A stretch of 64,000 bases of DNA from Plotosus lineatus. Lineage: Eukaryota > Chordata > Actinopteri > Siluriformes > Plotosidae. Position 1 is the stretch's first letter. Each line of letters opens with the position of its first letter. The stretch covers positions 17,115,282 to 17,179,281 of the forward strand of contig CM045745.1 in the NCBI GenBank assembly GCA_024760905.1, in the 5' to 3' direction. The position numbers and the translations under genes are program-made. Positions 23,201-31,000 of the stretch are shown here, one piece after another. The notes under the pieces were generated by a model. It ran no database searches and was not told the origin of the DNA. It worked only from the letters and a program-made list of their open reading frames with translations.

Positions 23201-24970
23201 TGGAATTGTAGGAGGTATTCTGGAGTGGATTAAGAACTGGTTACAGGACAGAACACAGAGAGTTGTGGTTGGAGGGATTTCATCTGAGCAAGGAATTGTG
23301 GGAAGTGGAGTCCCTCAGGGATCTGTGTTGGGACCCTTGCTCTTCCTCATCTACATTAATGACCTTGATAGGGACATTGAGAGCACATTGGTGAAATTTG
23401 CTGACGATACTAAACTGGGCGGTTTGGCAAATAGTCTGGAGTCTACTAAGGTTATTCAGGACGATTTGGATAGACTTCGAATTTGGGCAGATACATGGCA
23501 AATGAAATTCAATGTCGCTAAATGTAAAGTTCTACATGTAGGGAATAAAAACATTAGACAGGAGTATTTCATGGGAGGTTTAAAACTAGAATGTTCCTCT
23601 CAGGAAAAGGATCTGGGTGTGATGGTTGACCAGTCCCTCACTGGTACTAGCCACTGTGCGTTAGCAGTAAAAAGGCAAATAGGATGGTGGGTTACATAGC
23701 CAGGAGTATTGAGTATAGATCTAAAGATGTTGTCCTTCTCTTGTATAACACATTGGTTAGACCACATTTAGAGTATTGTGTACAGTTTTGGGGACCATAC
23801 TTGAAAAAGACATCGAGTCTCTGAAAAGTTCAGAGAAGAGCAACAAAGCTAATTCCGGGTATAAAAAGGAATCCTATGAGGAGAGGCTGAGGATCCTAAA
23901 CCTTTTCAGTCTTCAAAAAAGGAGAATTAGAGGTGATCTGATTGAGGTCTTTAAGTATCTTAAGGGGATTAATAAAGTCAACTATGCCCGATTACTTAGG
24001 CTAAGTTCTGTAAGTAGAACTAGGGGTCATAAATGGAAGTTATTCAAGGGTAAATTTAGCACAAATATTAGGAAATATTTTTTCTCGCAGAGGGTAATTT
24101 CAGTGTGGAATAGATTGCCTAACCACGTTGTCGAAGCAGAAACCTTACAAGTCTTCAAAAGCAGACTTGATCTAGTGCTGGATACCATCTAGTCATGGTG
24201 CGTCTTTAAGGTTAGAGTCACTTTAGAATAGGACAATGGTGAGCTTAGTTGGGCTGAATGGCCTGTTCTCACCACTCATGTTATGTTATGTTATGTAAAT
24301 CTTCTCTTTGGTCTTCCTCTGGGCCTTCTGCCTGGTAGTTCCAACCTCAGCATCCTACTACCAATATATTCACTATCCCTCCTCTGTACATGTCCAGACC
24401 ATCTCAATCTAGCCTCTCTGACTTTGTCTCCAAAACATCTTACATGTGCTGTCCCTCTGATGTAGTAATTGCTGATATAACAATATAACACACTATATTT
24501 GTTGAAAGTGCCGTTAAACTTCATTCATTCATTCATTCATTAAATAGGCGGCATGGTGGTATACGTAGTGTCTGTTCCAAATCACTCCGAGTTTGTGACA
24601 GTGATTGTGTGAGTATTGGCCCTGCGATGGTTTGGCGAGCTGTTCATAGTTGACCACGCCCTCCCAGAGCTGGCTGAGATGTGCGCCAGCCTCCCTATGA
24701 CCCCTATAAGCAGCTGAAATTAATACAGTAATATAAAAAATAGTACAGTAATACTGAATGACATCGTAAACACTTTCAGGAACACTTTTATCGAATCAAT
24801 CTAAAAGGAAAAACTTATAAATCTGCAAAACTACACATAACCGGTACTGCAATCCAAACGAACAGTTCTAATAAATACTATGGGTTACAGTACTTACTAA
24901 TATCATCTGGTCGAGTAACAAATCTCAGGCTGCGGTCTTGAGGATTGTGAATCTTGCTTTGGTCCGTCAT
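11105..24970 (-). CDS. RBR-type E3 ubiquitin-protein ligase, complete, four exons
   Basis: Exons on the minus strand: 24898-24970 (ATG at 24970), 19185-19285, 12621-12791, 11105-11554 (TAG). All junctions are GT-AG and the phases fit, giving 264 residues. Order: N-terminus of about 40 residues, RING1-like segment (MSCGHAVTPESL ... FTCPA ... LCGAVW), IBR-like segment (CPRC, LCVLCTIC, YQFCWQC, CGERDC), then RING2 (CPTCGNLVEHNTTGCKNIIC, CHVEFCFSC). In RBR ligases the RING2 Cys in the GC-K-N-I motif accepts ubiquitin from E2, so the enzyme transfers through a thioester. The first Cys pair of RING1 is absent. The family resembles fish-specific RBR proteins with a GVAPRQTSIP tail. Head to head with the ubiquitin-like gene at 25537; an ISRE lies 39 bp upstream of the ATG. 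Introns hold LINE, SINE and Tc1 insertions. Confidence 0.88.
12051..12381 (-). mobile_element. tRNA-derived SINE, family A (RTE-type tail)
   Basis: Same layout as the copy at 5066, more diverged. It lies in the third intron of the RBR gene. A partial second copy (about 12437-12535, GTGGAGAGTGGGACTCGAAC) follows after a TA run, so the segment looks like two copies or one copy duplicated around the microsatellite. Confidence 0.7.
12384..12478. repeat. (TA)n microsatellite followed by a G run
   Basis: About 27 TA units at 12384-12437, then SINE sequence, then a run of about 18 G at 12461-12478. The G run replaces the short G stretch (CTGGGGGG) found in intact SINE family A copies, so it is an expanded homopolymer within the SINE. 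Confidence 0.9.
12953..13015 (+). mobile_element. SINE family B head, truncated
   Basis: Reads GGGGCAGTGATTAACACGTC, then CAGCAAGAAGGCCTGGG and a box B-like TTGATTC. It stops abruptly at about 13015, where Tc1 transposase sequence begins. Confidence 0.6.
13018..14191 (+). mobile_element. Tc1-like DNA transposon, copy 2, left end missing
   Basis: The right inverted end (ATATGCTAATTTTTTGAGAA, about 14167-14186) matches copy 1. The left end and the first codons of the transposase are replaced by a SINE head ending near 13015. The element sits in intron 3 of the RBR gene in the opposite orientation to that gene. Confidence 0.85.
13019..13943 (+). pseudogene. Tc1-like transposase, frameshifted
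   Basis: Starts in the HTH region (IIDTLKQEGKTQKEISER), frameshifts at about 13250-13320, then runs open to TGA at 13941-13943. The DDE motifs are present: FSDESKF, FQHDLASAH and NSPDLKPIENLW. One open stretch of about 230 codons remains. The native start codon is lost, so the gene is inactive. Confidence 0.88.
14193..14258. repeat. (TG)n(TA)n microsatellite
   Basis: Compound repeat directly beside the right end of Tc1 copy 2. Confidence 0.9.
14282..14460 (-). pseudogene. THAP zinc-finger exon, frameshifted
   Basis: On the minus strand ATG at 14460 opens MVISCCAVGCANRQR. After a single-base shift, near 14410, the THAP core continues: SFYRFPSDTERKAKW, then WNPIEHSRICSKHF and a GT donor at 14281. 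The C-x4-C ... C-x2-H ligands and the conserved Pro and Trp of the THAP DNA-binding fold are visible. No further exon of a host or P-element-like gene was found nearby. It is probably the first exon of a dead THAP-bearing transposon or retained gene fragment inside the RBR intron. Confidence 0.65.
14624..14647. promoter_or_regulatory. E-box/CRE palindrome cluster
   Basis: CACGTG at 14624-14629, TGACGTCA at 14636-14643 and CACGTG at 14642-14647 lie 160-190 bp upstream of the minus-strand THAP exon. The spacing suggests a compact promoter for that element. Factor binding is inferred from the motifs alone. Confidence 0.45.
14727..14830 (-). mobile_element. SINE family B fragment
   Basis: The minus strand shows the family body: GTTTCTGTGTAGAATTTGCA, CTCTCTGTGCTTGCGTGGGG and TCTCCGGATTCC. 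Confidence 0.6.
14866..15113 (-). mobile_element. SINE family A, lacking its tRNA-like head
   Basis: The minus strand carries the body and the RTE-type tail (CGATTCGCTGTGGCGACTCC-like). It ends at CCCCAGTGCAGCGAACTGGG, so the head is missing, as expected from truncated reverse transcription. Confidence 0.7.
15114..15772. other. RBR intron, no recognised feature
   Basis: AT-rich intron sequence up to the LINE copy that begins at 15791. A weak SINE-like stretch lies at about 15610-15710 (GATCCCTGTCTGGCAC then CTAACCACGACACTCTCATG), too degraded to classify. Confidence 0.4.
15774..15790. repeat. Target-site duplication, left, of RTE copy A
   Basis: GTGAAATGTTGTCAACA is repeated exactly at 18452-18468, immediately after the GAA-repeat tail of the LINE. 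Confidence 0.9.
15791..18451 (+). mobile_element. RTE-clade LINE, copy A, 5'-truncated
   Basis: A 2.66-kb insert bounded by a perfect 17-bp target duplication. It encodes in order an APE-type endonuclease (VVIGADFNGHVGAGNRGDEE, about 15980-16040; TQVDYILCRR), a reverse transcriptase ([59 protein letters not shown] in place of FADD), and the C-terminal [15 protein letters not shown] region. It ends in GAAGGGA, CGAAAGGAAAAG and (GAA)n. Frameshifts, a TAG at 18003 and small duplications (17268-17305, 16662-16685) make it inactive. This endonuclease is the type often labelled craniofacial development protein 2-like in fish genomes. Confidence 0.92.
18469..19184. other. RBR intron, no recognised feature
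   Basis: AT-rich intron sequence with a CTTTCTTTCC-type pyrimidine stretch at about 19045-19080. No coding or repeat ends recognised. Confidence 0.4.
19465..19885 (-). mobile_element. SINE family A with family B-type tail, internally duplicated
   Basis: The minus strand carries the family A head and body (about 19690-19885) joined to the tail of family B (AGCCGACCCTGGGC, CTAATTAGG). The tail is present twice in opposite arrangement (19490-19610 and 19600-19680), with CATCCCAGCCGACCCTGGGC and CACCCTGGACAAATCGCCAC repeated. Confidence 0.6.
20185..20350 (+). mobile_element. LINE endonuclease fragment (jockey/I-like)
   Basis: One frame reads SIDLSICSLALLDLVW, then DDQCGSDHFPIFI and KPPKWQLHKAD. 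The SDHFPI motif with a following WK-x-HKAD segment is characteristic of the end of a LINE APE endonuclease. It is unlike the RTE copies and joins directly to RTE copy B. Confidence 0.6.
20352..21315 (+). mobile_element. RTE-clade LINE, copy B, reverse transcriptase fragment
   Basis: Starts at the LMNEENE segment and stops after KKVEV, so both ends are missing. It keeps the core RT motifs [34 protein letters not shown] and an intact FADDIVI. Two in-frame stretches (20396-20581 and 20582-21319) are separated by a single TAG. The 3' part of the element is absent and no target duplication is visible. Confidence 0.88.
21682..21803 (-). mobile_element. RTE LINE 3' end, part 1 (split by a CR1/L2-like LINE)
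   Basis: The minus strand gives the RTE C-terminal and 3' end from TTTATGGATGTGGTGAAGGA to GGCGACCCCTAAAGGGAAAA. The same copy resumes at 24296, so 21804-24295 was inserted into it. Confidence 0.8.
21804..24295 (+). mobile_element. CR1/L2-like LINE, 5'-truncated, frameshifted
   Basis: Endonuclease C-terminus at 21849-22163 (MGDFNYPAIDWD, NPTRGNAVLDLVLCN, GTSDHYTI), linker, then RT motifs: TNKAAGPDGLYPRVLR (about 22740), GSGVPQGSVLGPLLFLIYIN (about 23300), VKFADDTKLGG (about 23393), WQMKFNVAKCKVLHVGN (about 23495). The C-terminus carries SVWNRLPNHVVEAETLQVFK. The tail is a (TATGT)n repeat at about 24278-24295. Several frameshifts make it inactive. Clade assigned from motif style only. Confidence 0.85.
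24296..24468 (-). mobile_element. RTE LINE 3' end, part 2
   Basis: Continues the fragment at 21682 on the minus strand: [26 protein letters not shown]. The break point AAATCTTCTCTTTGG matches the uninterrupted sequence in RTE copy C, confirming that the CR1/L2-like LINE entered here. Confidence 0.8.
24519..24725 (+). mobile_element. SINE family B, short copy, with ATTC repeat
   Basis: CATT repeats at about 24519-24542 precede AGGCGGCATGGTGG and the family tail (TGCGATGGTTTGGCGAGCTG, CCAGAGCTGGCTGAGATG). Confidence 0.6.
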
Positions 24971-25009
24971 TTTCAGATCCAGACAGCAATGTGCTTGACT
25001 GATAATTTG

Positions 25010-25021
25010 ACTTTCGTTTTC
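25010..25021 (-). promoter_or_regulatory. ISRE upstream of the RBR E3 gene
   Basis: On the minus strand this reads GAAAACGAAAGT, matching the IRF/ISGF3 consensus GAAANNGAAA. It lies 39 bp upstream of the E3 ATG. It predicts induction by interferon; that is inference from the motif and its position. Confidence 0.65.
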
Positions 25022-25480
25022 ATAAAATTCTTACGCCCGGCCAACTGCTCTGTCAAAGAGTATGACGAGTGCATGACGGGGTGGAGTTATGAGTTCAGAG
25101 TTTAACCTCTCCTACCCCAAAGTTCCTTTACTTATAGGAATTGTTTAAAATGTCCCTTCTAAGCTATTTTATACGAAGTAAATAAATAAATAAATACGCA
25201 AATAAAAAAATAGTCATTAAAAAAAAGTTGATATTGAAGATCCTGCAAGAATGTTGATTTCAAAATTTGGTTGTGAAATGAGAAAAAACATGAACAGAAA
25301 AATATAAATACTTTTAGTAATCTGTATCCTCATAACATTAGAACCACCTGTATAATAAATAGTATGTAGCTATGCAGACCCCTATTACAGGACATTAAAG
25401 ACCTGCTGCTGATGTTTTAATGATCAGAAACAATGAACAGCTGTCATGCGCAGATGTGCCGCTGTCTGTTTTTATCTTGA

Positions 25481-25492
25481 GAAAGTGAAACT
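25481..25492 (+). promoter_or_regulatory. ISRE upstream of the ubiquitin-like gene
   Basis: GAAAGTGAAACT is an exact match to the ISRE consensus GAAANNGAAACT and lies 44 bp upstream of the ATG at 25537. Position and match are typical of interferon-stimulated genes. Confidence 0.72.
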
Positions 25493-25536
25493 GTATGCTC
25501 TATTCCCGCCAGTGCACTTCATCAGCATTATTCAAC

Positions 25537-25985
25537 ATGGGTGATATCTATCAAGTTCAGGTTATTGGTTTTCGAGGAGAAAAGAAAACCATCGACGTTG
25601 CGACCTCTGAAGCTGACTTCAACAAAACAACTGTTTCGGAGTTAAAAAAAAAGCTTTCCGGCAAATTTCCGGAGCTTAGTGGTATGTGTTATTTATTATT
25701 AGTATTTATATATTTTAGTGGTATGTGTTATTTATTATTAGTATTTATATATTTGATGATCTCAGCATATAGTGTACAGAAAATAAACCTGAACATTTAA
25801 ATGCATGTTACTCGGTGTGATAAGTGAAATCTGTTCCTCCTCCAGGTGCGGAGTTCAGAATGATGTTCACTGATGTCCAGCTGGAGGACACGGATACTTT
25901 CTCTATGCGCAAAATCCAACACAAATCCACAGTGTTTCTGATCGTCCGCATGCCAGGAGGGGGACACACACTCCCAGCGGAGTGA
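25537..25985 (+). CDS. Ubiquitin-like protein, complete, two exons
   Basis: Exons 25537-25681 and 25846-25985 (TGA), 94 residues. An upstream in-frame ATG at 25495 would add 14 residues without domain character, so the second ATG (MGDIYQVQVIGFRGEKKTID) is preferred. The chain has the ubiquitin beta-grasp pattern: strand 1 (YQVQVIGFRG), helix (VSELKKKLSGKF), MMFTDVQLED, then IQHKSTVFLIVRM and PGGGHTLPAE at the end. A Gly-rich end with a short tail suggests a precursor trimmed to a di- or triglycine before conjugation, as for ISG15 and ubiquitin precursors. It is divergent with the RBR E3 gene (566 bp between ATGs) and upstream of the USP gene. It is not ISG15 itself: one domain, not two. Confidence 0.85.
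25678..25755 (+). repeat. 39-bp tandem duplication covering the 5' splice site
   Basis: AGTGGTATGTGTTATTTATT and the following 19 bases occur twice in tandem, 25678-25716 and 25717-25755. Each copy includes the exon end AGTG and the donor GTATGT. Confidence 0.9.
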
Positions 25986-26159
25986 AGACAGGACAGGACA
26001 GGAGAGGACAGGAGAGCCCGGACGGCTGCATTGAACACCAGGATATACAGAGACTTTTAATCATCATGTCTTCTCTCTTTTGTGTTCGTATGGGAAGTGG
26101 ACGGAAATTCATCAAAATCAAAAAGAGAAGGAAAAAAAAGTACATTTAACATCACATTC

Positions 26160-26225
26160 TTAGGCTTTAGATTTACTTTAGCAGTCTGTATTGTATTGTA
26201 TTGTATTATATTATATTATATTATA
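26160..26225. repeat. TTGTA/TTATA pentamer microsatellite
   Basis: GTATT repeats pass into ATATT repeats just beyond the 3' end of the ubiquitin-like gene. Confidence 0.8.
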
Positions 26226-26324
26226 TTTAGAATATATTACTGTACATTATATTAGAGGTTAAACGATACTTTGGATTTGGATACTCGATTTTGATCGTGA
26301 ATCTTGGCATTCATATTTCGGCTG

Positions 26325-26514
26325 TTCCCTTCAGGGGTCGCTACACCAAATCATCTGCCTACATCTCACCCTATCCTCTGCATCATCTTCTCTTACACCA
26401 ACAACCTTCATGTACTCCTTCATCTCATCCATAAATCTCCTCTTTGGTCTTCCTCTGGGCCTTCTGCCTGGTAGTTCCAACCTCAGCATCCTACTACCAA
26501 TATACTCACTATCT
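26325..26514 (-). mobile_element. RTE LINE 3' end fragment
   Basis: The minus strand carries [18 protein letters not shown] and the conserved CGACCCCTGAAGGGAACAGC end. It is only about 190 bp long. Confidence 0.8.
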
Positions 26515-26699
26515 TGCATTCACTATGGCAGATTTTGTTTTTTGGAAAATGTTGATAAGAATACCACACCCGTTGTTGTTGTTATGGTTTTAGTGTGTTA
26601 TTATCTCAATCAATAAAATATTTTTTTCCGATTAATATTTTTGATCATATGATTTATTTCATGATAATGACTGTTTAGCAATCTAATTATATATCCCTT

Positions 26700-26990
26700 A
26701 TCCATCAGAGAAGATGGATCCAATCCCAGCTGACTTTGTTCAACAGGGAGGTACACCCTGAACAGGTCACCAATCTATTGCGAGGCAAACACAGACACAG
26801 AAAACTATTCACACTCACATTCTTACCTATAGGTTATTATAAGTGCTAATTAATCTAATGAGCATGTCTTCGGACTGTGCGAAGCATCATGAAGCTTCCA
26901 GACGAATCAGGATGGAAATGGAGGAGAAAACTACACAGAAAGGCCTATTGCTGAGATTCGAACCCCAAACCTTCTACTGCAACACAACAA
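26700..26990 (-). mobile_element. SINE family B (degraded)
   Basis: The minus strand shows the head remnant near 26985 and the family tail (TCAGGGTGTACCTCCC and AGCTGGGATTGGATCC), with several substitutions. Confidence 0.5.
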
Positions 26991-27159
26991 CACTAAGCAC
27001 TGACTTACATTATGTCATGTTATAGTATTATTGTACTCCAATACAATGCCATCTATCCATTTATGATCTATAATGCTTCTCCATGAAGGTTGAGGGGGAA
27101 GCTGGAGTCAATTGCAGCTGTCTTTATGCAATAAAACAACAGGTAGGGTACACCCTGAA

Positions 27160-27515
27160 TAGGGGCAGTGGTGGTCTAGTGGTATAGGGCGCTGGATCGC
27201 TGATCCAAAGGTTGGGGGTTCGAGTCCCACTCTCCACAAGGTTGTTACTGTCCCCCCCAGTGCAGCTCACTGGGTTATCAAAGGCGGGCCATGTCTGTCA
27301 CTGTCTGTGGTGAGAGGCATGTAAAAGAACCATTGCTGACTTTCATAAAGAGTAGCTGCAAAGTCGTCAGCGTGTTTCTGTCCCTTGCTAAAAAAGGGTT
27401 GTGACAGGAAGGGCATCCGACGTAAAAACCTCTGCCAAATCAAAAATGCGAATCAGATGATTCGCTGTGGCGACTCCCGAGTAAAAGGGAAAAAGCCGAA
27501 AGGAAGACAGACAGA
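27160..27515 (+). mobile_element. SINE family A, near full length (RTE-type tail)
   Basis: The best-preserved copy. Head GTGGTCTAGTGGTATAGGGC with box B GGTTCGAGTCCCAC, body, then ATGATTCGCTGTGGCGACTC, AAAAGCCGAAAGGAAG and (ACAG)n. The flanks AGGGTACACCCTGAATAGG (about 27146-27164 and about 27521-27539) are repeated and are likely the target duplication. Confidence 0.85.
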
Positions 27516-27946
27516 CAAGACAGGGTACACCCTGAATAGGTAATCACAGGACTTACAGGTACAAAACCATGGGCACAAAAAAACCCTGCATATATTTGGA
27601 CTGGTAAAACAGGTGTAGTATCTGGATGAAACCAAGAAAAAAAAAAAAAACATAAAGAGAAAGCATGCAAACTCCACCGAGAAAGACTACATTTGGTCCA
27701 GAGGGTGAAACTCAGAACCATGTAACACATATAAATTTAGATTCGATTACATTCGATTAATCGGTATATTATTCAGGGAAATAAGTTTTAGTGAGAGATT
27801 CGAATTACAATCATAGAAAGAGAGAGAAAAAAGGAACGGATCTAAAGTTTTTTTTAGAGTCTAAAGAGCACAGAAGAAACCTTTTTATGATCAGTGTCCA
27901 TCAGGTGTTTGTATTGTAAGAGAAATGTTGAAGAAAGCAATCTGAA
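27516..27946. other. Upstream region of the USP gene
   Basis: Degraded SINE B-like pieces (about 27540-27720, minus strand), then AT-rich DNA. No TATA box stands out. Confidence 0.4.
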
Positions 27947-27975
27947 ATGCTGATTCACTGGGTAAAGTCTTTACA

Positions 27976-27989
27976 GGAAACAGGAAACT
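27976..27989 (+). promoter_or_regulatory. Imperfect ISRE-like site upstream of the USP gene
   Basis: GGAAACAGGAAACT has two GAAA half-sites, spaced by three bases instead of the usual two, about 107 bp upstream of the USP ATG. It is weaker than the sites at the two neighbouring genes. Confidence 0.35.
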
Positions 27990-28096
27990 TTTTCTGTCAA
28001 ATGCATGGAGGGTGTGGCTTTAAAACGAAACCAAAAGCGTTCAGTCTCTGCCGCATTTACGCATCTGTTCAGTGTCAGCAGTTATTCATGCTAGAT

Positions 28097-31000
28097 ATGA
28101 ACACTGCTGGACAATCACACGGTGATATGATGGAGGTTCTTAACTTCTACGGAAACCAGGATGAAATGACTTTGGATCTGGAGAGGTAAGAACCAGTTCT
28201 CCGGGTTTAATGTACAGAACTCAACGGGGTGAAGCTTAATCCTCCGAGCCAGTGTAAAGAACACAGTTACTGTACTCAAACTAATAATATACTGTATAGC
28301 ATAAAATATGAAAACGTCACAATTCTATCCATTAGTCTACGATACTAAATGCAAACAATGAGAAAATATTGGCGCTGTTAAAATATTTATGAAGGAGTAT
28401 TTGTTCACTGTTTGTTGTTTTGTGCAGTGATGGTTCCGGTCTGTTCATAAGAAAGCGATACAATGGGTTGAAAAATCAAGGAGCAACCTGCTACCTGAAC
28501 TGTATTCTGCAATGTCTCTACATGACGCAAGACTTCCGAGAACAACTAAAGTATGCATCTTATTTTCTTCTTCGTTTTTCAATTTTTTAAACTAATTTTT
28601 TTTTACCATGTTAGCGCAAATATTTCCCTTTATTTTATTTTTTTTAATTTGGAGCATTTAATGTTACATAATTGTAGTACCATCAGGCAGTGGAGCTCTT
28701 TAGAAACATATGACTTAACACTCTTTAATCACAACTAGTTCCAAGCATAAATTGTTAGATTGAAAAATGTTCCATCAGTCAATTGAAAAACATGTGATAA
28801 ATGCTTGTGCTATAATGGAGCACCTGTATTAAATAACATATAATCACCGTATAGAATATTATACACAGATACTCAATGATATTGGGTCGTGCTGGTAAAA
28901 AAGTAATTACAAAATTTACTCAGGCAAGGAAAGCAAGCCCCTCCTTGAATCGTCACCTTATCATGGTGGAAGGGTTTGCTTGACCTAAAGATCCTAGGAG
29001 CTATGTTGTCGGGGGCATAATGCACCTGGTAGGGTCACCCAAGGCAAACAGGTCCTGGGTGAAGGTCCAGACGAAGTGTGGTTCAAATGACCCCTATGTC
29101 AAATAAAAAGAAAACAAGGACAGTTTTGTTGCCCGGATGTGGGTCACCGGGGTCCCCCTGGAGCCAGGCCTGGGGAAGGGGCTCGAAGGTGAGCGCCTGG
29201 TGGTCGGGCTTTTGCCCATGGAGCCCAGCCAGGCCCAGCCCGACAAGGAGACATGGGTCCTCTCTCCCACGGACCCACTACCTGTGAGTGGGGCTATTGG
29301 GGTTGGGTGCGTTGTGAGTTGGGTGGCAGCTGAAGGCATGGGTTCTGTCGAACCGATACGCGGTTACTGACTCTGACTCTTGGGCCACGGAATGTCACCT
29401 CTCTGGCGGGGAAGAGATACTGTCTGGCTCACCTCAACGCATAGTTTGGGCTCTGGAACCACCCATCTCGAGAGAGGCTGGACCTTATTCCATTCTGGAG
29501 TTGCTCATGGGGAGAAATCTTGAGCCGGTGTGGGCATCCTTGTCTTGGTGCCAAATGTTGGGGTTCTCCTCGGTTGAAGAAAGGGTAGTTTCCTTCTGCC
29601 TTCGGGTGGTAGGACAGGTCCTGACTGTTATTGAGGCTTATGTGTTGGAGAACACTCCCACGGAAGACTCACTCATTGTCCTGGGAGACTTAAACGTCCA
29701 TGTGGGCAATGATAGGGGCCGGTGGTTTAGTGGTTAGGGTGCTGCGCTCATGATCGGGAGGTCATGAGTTCGAATCCCACTAAAACCCTTACTGTGCTAA
29801 GACCCCTGGGCAAGGTCTTAGTCACAAGTGTGCCTCTGTTCACCCAGCAGCATAAATAGGTACCAGTAAAATATACTGGGAAGGTAACCTGCAATGGACT
29901 AGCGTCCCATCCAGGAGGAGTTCAACTCCTGGTTGCTTCACGATACAGGAACTGGGGATAAGCACTGGCCTGAAGAGCCGCTCTGGCTTGGGTGTAAAAA
30001 GCCCACGTGGGCAATGATAGTGAGACCTGGAAGGGTGTGATCAGTAGGTACGGTTTCTCTAGTCTGAACCTGAATGGTGTTTTGTTGTTGGACTTCTGTG
30101 CTCATCACAGTTTGTCTATCACGAATACCATGTTTGAACATAAGGGTGTCCATAAGTGCACTTGGCAATAGGACACCCTAGGTCACAGTTTGATGATTGA
30201 CTTTGTAGTCGTGTCACCGGACTTTCGGACACATGTTCTGGACACTCGGGTGAAGTGGGGAGCTAAGCTGTCAACCAATCACCACCTGGTGTTGAGCTGG
30301 CTTTGATGGTGGGGGAGGCCGCCCTCCAGACCTGGCATGCCCAAGCATGTAATTAAGGTCTGCTGGGAACGTTTGGTGGAGTCTGTTCAAGAGGCCTTTA
30401 ACTCCCACCTCTGGCAAAGCTACAATCACGTCTCGAAGGAGGAGGGTGACATGGAATCAAAATGGGCCATGTTTCGTGCCTTCACTGCTGAGGTGGCAGC
30501 CCATAGTTGTGTCCAGAAGGTGATCGGTGCTTGTCATGGCAGTAACCCCTGAACCCAGTGGTGGACACCTGTGGTGAAGGATACCGTCCAACTGAAAAAG
30601 GGTCTTGTTGGGTCTTTTTGGCCTGCTGGACTCCCGAGGCAGCAGACAGGTACCAGTGGGCCAAACGTGCTGCAGCCAAAGTTGTCACAGGTGCAAAATC
30701 TCGGACGTGGGAGGAGTTCGGTGAGAGCCTGGAGAGTGATTATCGGTTGGCCTCAAACAAGTTTTAGACCACCATCTGGCGCCTCAGGAGGGGGAAGCAG
30801 TTCTCCATGAATACTGTTTACAGTAGAGGTGGGGAGCTGCTCACCTCGACTGGGGATGTCATCAGGAGGTGGAAGGAATACTTCGAGGACCTCCTCAATC
30901 CCACCAACTGTTTAGGAGGAAGACCCTGGGGGTTTGGGTGGGGGTCTGCCCATCACTGGAGTGAAGGTCACTGAGGTAGTCAAAAAGCATGAAATCCAAC

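Noticed and set aside
27170..27235. tRNA-like sequence with GGTTCGAGTCC
   Set aside because: Same structure occurs in many copies with a common body and tail; it is SINE family A.
29078..29370. GC-rich open frames on both strands
   Set aside because: They lie in the 5' UTR-like part of the LINE at 28935.
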